DNA of 17,546 bases from Gemmatimonadota bacterium (GTDB taxonomy: Bacteria; Gemmatimonadota; Gemmatimonadetes; Palauibacterales; Palauibacteraceae), in NCBI GenBank assembly GCA_030598525.1, contig JAUVPT010000015.1, positions 1 to 17,546 of the forward strand. The letters are read 5' to 3'. Positions 13,054 to 17,546 of the stretch are shown here, in pieces. The stretch's first letter is position 1. Each line of letters begins with the position of its first letter. The notes beneath the pieces were generated by a model. It was not told the DNA's origin. It ran no database searches and saw nothing but the letters and a program-made list of their open reading frames with translations. The position numbers and the translations under genes are program-made.

Positions 13054-14298
13054 ATGACGGAGCGCCTGGACCGTGAGGTCCAGCGCTCCGTTCTTTCATC
13101 CGGTACGATGGTGCTGTCCGAGAGGATCGACTCGGTGCGGTCGGTGGCGGCCGGTGTGTGGGTGCGCCGCGGAACGGCGCACGAGCAACCGCAATATCGC
13201 GGTATTGCCCATCTTCTCGAGCACATGGTGTTCAAGGGTACGAACAGGCGTTCGGCTCAGGAGATAGCCGCGGCGGTCGAAGGCACGGGCGGCTCGATCG
13301 ATGCGTACACCACTCACGAGCACACTTCATTCCAGGTCCGGGTTCCTTCCGATCACCTTGGGACGGGATTGGACGTGCTGGCGGACCTGGCGTTCTCGCC
13401 CGCTCTTCGCGTGGAGGACCTGGAGCTCGAAAGAGCGGTCGTTCTGGAGGAAATCTCCCGAATGGAGGATACTCCGGACGACCTGGTGTTCGAGCTCCAC
13501 TCTGAGTTCATGCATGACGGCCACCCGTACGGGTCTCCGATTCTCGGCACCCGCCAGACGGTCGAGTCGCTCGAAATCGGCAGCCTTCAACGGCTGCACC
13601 GGGAGGCTTATCGTCCGGCGAACATGATCGTCGCGGTTGCGGGACAGGTCGATCATGAAGAGCTGGTCGGCCAGGTCCGGGATCTGTGGCCGGACGGGTC
13701 TGGCGTTGAAGGAGTCGCAAGCGTTCCAGCGCTCGGATCGACGGCCATCGGATCCAGGGTGGTGCGCCGTTCGGGGGGGCGCCAGGTACACGTGATCGCC
13801 GGGGCCAGGGGACTCGACCATGCGAGTTCGCTCCGGCACGCAGCCATCGTGGTCGGTCAGGCGCTGGGCGGAGGCATGAGTTCGCGGTTGTTTCAGAAGA
13901 TCCGCGAGCAACTGGGCCTGGCGTACTCGGTGTTCTCCTTTCAGTCGTTCTACGCCCGGGGAGGACATGTCGGAGCCTACCTCGCCACTCGACCGGAAGC
14001 CGCGGAAGAGGCTCGCGAGACCCTGCTCCTGGAATTGCGCGCTCTCGCCGACCGGGGGCTCTCCCAGGCCGAGCTCGACGATGTAAAGGAGCAGATCAAG
14101 GGCCAGATTCTCCTGTCGTTGGAGTCGCCGGCGGCACGCATGCATCGACTGGCTGGAATGGCGCTGTATGGCGAGCCATACAGGAATCTGGACGCCCTGG
14201 TGGAGCTGATCGAAGGGATCGATCTGGACCAAGCGGCGGAGGCCTCGAAGTTGTATGATCCGGAGGGGCTGGCGGTGTTGGAGCTCTGGCCCGCATGA
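13054..14298 (+). CDS. M16 family zinc metallopeptidase
   Basis: This is an insulinase/mitochondrial-processing-peptidase-like protease of 414 residues, close to YmxG (MlpA) of Bacillus in length and plan. The inverted zinc motif HLLEH is at 53-57 (His53, Glu56, His57), with the third ligand expected at Glu133 in ERAVVLEEISRMEDTPDD. The second half shows the companion M16_C domain with SSRLFQKIREQLGLAYSVFSF. The motif is intact, so the protein is predicted active. The substrate is unknown; no signal peptide is seen, so it is probably cytoplasmic. I chose ATG 13054 because AGGGG lies 8 bases upstream and the product then starts at the family N-terminus. The frame is open back to a GTG at 12961. 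The 118 bases after pnp hold no other feature I can see. It sits after pnp, as in many phyla. Confidence 0.9.
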   Translation: MTERLDREVQRSVLSSGTMVLSERIDSVRSVAAGVWVRRGTAHEQPQYRGIAHLLEHMVFKGTNRRSAQEIAAAVEGTGGSIDAYTTHEHTSFQVRVPSDHLGTGLDVLADLAFSPALRVEDLELERAVVLEEISRMEDTPDDLVFELHSEFMHDGHPYGSPILGTRQTVESLEIGSLQRLHREAYRPANMIVAVAGQVDHEELVGQVRDLWPDGSGVEGVASVPALGSTAIGSRVVRRSGGRQVHVIAGARGLDHASSLRHAAIVVGQALGGGMSSRLFQKIREQLGLAYSVFSFQSFYARGGHVGAYLATRPEAAEEARETLLLELRALADRGLSQAELDDVKEQIKGQILLSLESPAARMHRLAGMALYGEPYRNLDALVELIEGIDLDQAAEASKLYDPEGLAVLELWPA

Positions 14299-14342
14299 TG
14301 CTTTGAGGATGGTCTAACAGCGCTTTCCGGCGTTTTCCCTGG

Positions 14343-14356
14343 CGCCGTTTTCGGCG
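14343..14356 (+). other. Small perfect hairpin upstream of ald
   Basis: CGCCG and CGGCG pair around a TTTT loop in the 113-base spacer between the M16 gene and ald. No T-run follows, so it is not a standard terminator. I see no convincing promoter in the spacer. The short stem may be incidental in GC-rich DNA. Confidence 0.3.
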
Positions 14357-14411
14357 AGTCGGACCGGGGGTCACGAATCGCCTTCGAAAGAACTGAAAAA
14401 GGAGCTGCACC

Positions 14412-15524
14412 ATGATTGTGGGGGTTCCGAAGGAAATTAAATCGCACGAGAACCGCATCGCAGTGGTTCCGGGTGGAGTAGAGGCGTTGGTGGCCCTGGG
14501 GCACGAGGTTCTGGTCGAGAGTAATGGTGGGATCGGGAGTGGCTTCGAAGACTCCGCGTATACTTCCGTTGGCGGCGAAATCGTGGCTGACGTGGACGAG
14601 TTGTGGGCCCGGGCAGACATGATCGTAAAGGTCAAGGAGCCGATCGCTCCGGAGTACGACCGAATCAGAGAGGGCCAGGTCCTGTTCACGTACTTCCACT
14701 TTGCGGCCGATGAGACGCTGACCCGGGCGATCCTCGACCGGAGGTGCGTGGCGATCGCGTACGAGACGGTTCAGTTGTCCACCGGCGAGTTGCCGCTCCT
14801 GACGCCGATGTCGGAGGTGGCCGGGCGCATGGCCGTCCAGGAGGGCGCCAAGTACCTGGAGAAGAACCAGGGGGGCTGTGGCGTACTGCTGGGTGGCGTT
14901 CCGGGAGTTCTTCCGGCAGAGGTCGTAATCCTCGGCGGCGGAGTCGTGGGAACCAATGCCGCGTGGATCGCGGCAGGTTTCGGAGCTCACGTCACCATCC
15001 TCGACCTCGATCTGGACCGGTTGCGTTACCTCGCCGACGTCATGCCGGCGAACGTGGATACGCTGTTCTCGAACCGGCGTAACATCCTCGAGCAGATCTC
15101 CAGGGCCGACCTCCTCGTGGGTGCGGTTCTCCTGCCAGGAGCCAAGGCGCCCAGCCTGGTCCTCCAGGATGATCTCAAGCTGATGAAGGATGGATCGGTC
15201 CTCGTCGACGTAGCTGTGGACCAGGGCGGGTGTGTCGAGACGGTGCGTCCGACCACGCACGATGATCCCATTTACGTAGTCGAGGGCGTGATTCACTACT
15301 GTGTGGCCAACATGCCCGGTGCCGTTCCGCGCACATCCACGCTGGCGCTCACGAACGCTACGTCGCCCTACATGCTGGCATTGGCGAGCAAGGGCTGGGT
15401 CCGGGCGTGCCAGGACGACCCCGCGCTGGCCATGGGCATCAACGCGGTAGGCGGCAAGCTCACGTATGCGGCGGTCGGGGAGGCCTTCGGTATCGAGAGC
15501 GTCGCCGTTTCGGCGGTATTGTAG
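14412..15524 (+). CDS. ald: Alanine dehydrogenase
   Basis: This NAD-dependent enzyme interconverts L-alanine with pyruvate and ammonia. The 370 residues match the family length. The N-terminal catalytic part has VPKEIKSHENRIAVVPGG with substrate-binding Arg15, IVKVKEP with Lys75, and FHFAAD with His96. The Rossmann part has VVILGGGVVGTNAA (171-184), and VDVAVDQGGC carries Asp270. The set is complete, so the enzyme should be active. The homologous transhydrogenase alpha subunit is excluded by the length and the C-terminal NMPGAVPRTSTLALTNAT block. AAGGAG ends 7 bases before the ATG. A perfect terminator follows the stop by 6 bases, and 113 bases separate it from the M16 gene, so it may be its own unit. 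It could supply or drain alanine near envelope genes, but the link is only positional. Confidence 0.96.
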   Translation: MIVGVPKEIKSHENRIAVVPGGVEALVALGHEVLVESNGGIGSGFEDSAYTSVGGEIVADVDELWARADMIVKVKEPIAPEYDRIREGQVLFTYFHFAADETLTRAILDRRCVAIAYETVQLSTGELPLLTPMSEVAGRMAVQEGAKYLEKNQGGCGVLLGGVPGVLPAEVVILGGGVVGTNAAWIAAGFGAHVTILDLDLDRLRYLADVMPANVDTLFSNRRNILEQISRADLLVGAVLLPGAKAPSLVLQDDLKLMKDGSVLVDVAVDQGGCVETVRPTTHDDPIYVVEGVIHYCVANMPGAVPRTSTLALTNATSPYMLALASKGWVRACQDDPALAMGINAVGGKLTYAAVGEAFGIESVAVSAVL

Positions 15525-15530
15525 CCCTCG

Positions 15531-15557
15531 GGCGGGGTCCTGCGGGACCCCGCCTTT
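15531..15557 (+). terminator. Strong intrinsic terminator after ald
   Basis: GGCGGGGTCC (15531-15540) and GGACCCCGCC (15545-15554) are a perfect 10-bp inverted repeat with a TGCG loop, followed by TTT. It starts 6 bases after the ald stop and separates ald from mreB. Confidence 0.9.
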
Positions 15558-15558
15558 C

Positions 15559-15583
15559 CTCCATGAAACGTGGAGTCTACATT
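15559..15583 (+). promoter_or_regulatory. Hairpin and weak promoter-like element before mreB
   Basis: CTCCA (15559-15563) and TGGAG (15571-15575) form a small stem. TACATT (15578-15583) is a 4/6 -10 match, but the -35 at the right distance (TTTCCT, 15555-15560) is poor. A promoter for mreBC must lie between the ald terminator and 15674, because the terminator is strong. This is the best candidate I can find, and the rest of that 120-base spacer shows nothing clearer. Confidence 0.25.
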
Positions 15584-15674
15584 CCCGAACCGGTGGCCCG
15601 ACCCTTGCACGTGGGTCCACCGAAAGCGGGCGTACGGCCTCGAGTATCCCGGATGATCCTGAACGGAACAGGCG

Positions 15675-16709
15675 ATGTGGAAACGTCTTCTCAAGGGTAG
15701 CTTCCTACCGATCAACGACGTGGGCGTCGATCTGGGCACCGCCAATACGCTGGTTTACGTGGCGGGCGAGGGGATCGTGCTGAACGAGCCCTCGGTCGTG
15801 GCTATCGAGAAGAGTACTGGGCGCATCATGGGGATCGGGCTGGAGGCGAAGCGCATGCTCGGTCGCACTCCGCAAGGGGTGGAGGCGGTTCGCCCGCTGA
15901 AGGACGGCGTGATCGCGGACGTGGACATCACCGAGATCATGCTCCGCTACTTCTTGAAGACGGTCACGGCGGATCGAGTGTTCAAGATGAGGCCGCGCGT
16001 GGTGGTCGGGGTGCCCTCCGGCATCACGGAGCTGGAACGCCGGGCCGTCCGGTCGAGCGCGCATGCGGCGGGCGCGAAAGAGGTGTATATGGTGTCCGAG
16101 CCGATGGCTGCCGCCATCGGTGTGGGATTGCCCGTGGAAACTCCCACCGGGAACATGGTGATCGATGTAGGTGGCGGAACCACGGAGATCGCGGTCATCG
16201 CTCTCTCGGGTCTCATAGCGGAGACCTCGATCCGGGTCGGTGGCGACGAGTTGGACGAGGCGATCGTGTCCTTCCTCCGTAAGAACTACAACCTTCTAAT
16301 CGGCGATCCGACGGCCGAGGCGATCAAGATCCAGATCGGCTCTGCATACCCGACCGAGGAAGAGCGGGACATGAGCGTGAAGGGACGAGACCTCGTGTCG
16401 GGCATTCCCAAGACCGTACGGGTCAACTCTGCCGAGGTGCGTGAGTGTATGCTGGAGCCGATCCAGCAGATCGTTGGCGCAGTACGCCGTGCTCTCGAGA
16501 TCACACCACCCGAACTGGCGGCCGACATCGTCGATCGCGGTATCGTGATGACGGGCGGTGGTTCTCTAATTCGGGGCCTCGACAAACTCCTCCGTGAGGA
16601 AACTGGTCTTCCGATCCATGTCGATGAGGAGCCGCTGACCTGCGTGGTCAGGGGCACAGGCCGAGTACTGGACGACATCCCACGCTATCGGAGCGTGCTC
16701 ACCACCTGA
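15675..16709 (+). CDS. mreB: Rod shape-determining protein MreB
   Basis: MreB is the bacterial actin homologue. It forms short membrane-bound filaments that guide lateral wall synthesis with MreC, MreD, RodA and PBP2. The 344 residues show the amphipathic N-terminus MWKRLLKGSF, phosphate-1 loop VGVDLGTANT (16-25), VVVGVPSGITELERRAVRSSAHAAGA, phosphate-2 loop MVIDVGGGTTEIAV, and adenosine motif GIVMTGGGSLIRGLDKLL. Length and motifs are standard, with no insertions. Start ATG 15675 is set by the N-terminal MW; the ribosome site (ACAGG) is modest. It is followed 7 bases later by mreC, so this is the start of an mre operon that continues past the window. Its presence predicts a rod-shaped cell, although the gene also occurs in some non-rods. 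Confidence 0.97.
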   Translation: MWKRLLKGSFLPINDVGVDLGTANTLVYVAGEGIVLNEPSVVAIEKSTGRIMGIGLEAKRMLGRTPQGVEAVRPLKDGVIADVDITEIMLRYFLKTVTADRVFKMRPRVVVGVPSGITELERRAVRSSAHAAGAKEVYMVSEPMAAAIGVGLPVETPTGNMVIDVGGGTTEIAVIALSGLIAETSIRVGGDELDEAIVSFLRKNYNLLIGDPTAEAIKIQIGSAYPTEEERDMSVKGRDLVSGIPKTVRVNSAEVRECMLEPIQQIVGAVRRALEITPPELAADIVDRGIVMTGGGSLIRGLDKLLREETGLPIHVDEEPLTCVVRGTGRVLDDIPRYRSVLTT

Positions 16710-16716
16710 GGAGGCG

Positions 16717-17546
16717 TTGAGGCAGATCAACGTCGGCCGGCCCGAGAATCATCGGCGTGACCTGGTCATCGTCGTGGTTCTTCTGATACTCTCCTGGTCC
16801 CTCGCGGGCCTGGATCCCTCACAGACTCTAGGTGTCACCCGATTTCTGCGAAGCTCGGTGCTCAAGCCGTTTCTCGCGGCGGATGCTGCCTACGAGCAGC
16901 GGGCTGGGCTGGCCACCCGGGCGGCGAGGCTCGAGATTGAGCGCGACGATCTCTATATCCGATTGCAGGGGGCGACGGATCTCGAACGGGAGAACCGCGA
17001 ACTGCGGGCCCAACTTTTGCTTCCCGAGAGGAGCCCGGGATCGTTCGTCGTTGCCGAGCTGGTTCCCGGTCGCCCATCGATCGGAGACTCTCACAGCTTC
17101 CTTTTGCGCAGCCTGGCCCTCGTGGGAACCCAGGTGCCGACCGGGGTGAGCGTTCCGGACGGACTTGTGGGGGTCCTTCGCTCGATCTCCGGGGGCACCG
17201 GGCTCGGCGACTTCTGGACGCACCCGGACTTCAGGGTCAGTGTTCGTTCGGCGAAGGGTGGCGCGACGGGTTTCGTGCGGTCGTTCGTGGCGGAGGGCGG
17301 CGAGACGTTGATGCTGGTGGAAGGAGTACCCTACCAGGCCAGGATGGCCGAAGGGGCGATTCTCGAGACCGCGGGCCTCGGTGGAGTCTTTCCGGGGGGA
17401 ATAAGGGTCGGGACGGTAATCGAAGAGTCTGCCTCCCGGTCTGGCTGGTCTCACAGCTACCTGGTGGAGCCCGCCGTTCGGCCAGGGGCCGTTCGGGCCG
17501 TCACCGCCTGGAACCGGGCTTCGTTCGTGTCCGGTTCCGCACCCCA
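16717..17546 (+). CDS. mreC: Rod shape-determining protein MreC, N-terminal part
   Basis: MreC is the bitopic periplasmic scaffold of the elongation machine and activates PBP2. The visible 276 residues have a short basic cytoplasmic segment (RQINVGRPENHRRD), one membrane span (about 15-32, LVIVVVLLILSWSLAG), and a charged coiled coil (about 55-105, with LEIERDDLY and LERENRELRAQL). The two-lobed beta domain then begins (FVVAELVPGRPS onward) with motifs such as VPTGVSVPDGLVGVLRSI and FPGGIRVGTVIEE. The frame remains open at the window edge with only the C-terminal end missing. The start is TTG at 16717, the first usable start after an in-frame stop at 16636-16638. The GGAGG at 16710-16714, right after the mreB stop, is only 2 bases from it, which is unusually close. 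Translation is probably coupled to mreB. Confidence 0.9.
   Translation, partial: MRQINVGRPENHRRDLVIVVVLLILSWSLAGLDPSQTLGVTRFLRSSVLKPFLAADAAYEQRAGLATRAARLEIERDDLYIRLQGATDLERENRELRAQLLLPERSPGSFVVAELVPGRPSIGDSHSFLLRSLALVGTQVPTGVSVPDGLVGVLRSISGGTGLGDFWTHPDFRVSVRSAKGGATGFVRSFVAEGGETLMLVEGVPYQARMAEGAILETAGLGGVFPGGIRVGTVIEESASRSGWSHSYLVEPAVRPGAVRAVTAWNRASFVSGSAP

Noticed and set aside
13977..15620. 547-codon minus-strand open frame spanning M16, ald and the ald terminator
   Set aside because: It runs through two confident genes and a perfect terminator hairpin, and its translation has no recognisable domain.

Overview
This GC-rich window is a conserved bacterial core-genome segment. All but one of its genes lie on the plus strand, tightly packed. 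I see no tRNA, rRNA, CRISPR array, insertion sequence, integrase or other sign of a mobile or accessory island. Likely source: an uncultured or environmental diderm of the FCB superphylum, with Gemmatimonadota the best guess. The reasons are the gene order (murA, pgeF, rimP, nusA, L7Ae-like, infB, DUF503, rbfA, truB, ribF, rpsO, pnp, M16 peptidase, ald, mreB, mreC), a MurA that resembles the Asp-type enzymes I recall from Bacteroidota, and the GC-rich codon use. This assignment is from memory of families, not from a search.

Layout. (1) 1-205, minus strand: the start of a PtsN-like PTS EIIA protein, with a good promoter facing left. (2) 399-2497: murA and pgeF, the first committed step of peptidoglycan precursor synthesis and a precursor-editing/laccase-domain protein. 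(3) 2489-9344 and on into ribF (ends 10281): a transcription/translation operon of rimP, nusA, an L7Ae-like gene, infB, a DUF503 gene, rbfA, truB and ribF. It has a promoter inside the end of pgeF and a terminator-like hairpin in its leader. Several genes overlap or almost touch (rbfA/truB, truB/ribF, nusA/L7Ae). (4) 10314-12935: rpsO with its own promoter, a strong terminator, then pnp. (5) 13054-15557: an M16 zinc peptidase, then alanine dehydrogenase ended by a perfect GC-rich terminator. (6) 15675 to the window end: mreB and the first part of mreC, the start of the rod-shape cluster.

How the parts fit. The middle block couples 30S maturation (RimP, RbfA), initiation (IF2), transcription elongation and termination (NusA), tRNA modification (TruB), and RNA decay with S15 (rpsO-pnp). 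The flanks serve the cell envelope: MurA and PgeF make and edit precursors, and MreB/MreC organise wall synthesis.

I found no undescribed multi-gene system. The points most worth a second look are regulatory or residue-level: the Cys-to-Asp change at the MurA active site, the leader terminator ahead of rimP-nusA-infB, the divergent ptsN/murA promoters, the pgeF start with no ordinary initiation codon where the protein seems to begin, and the structured rpsO-pnp junction.
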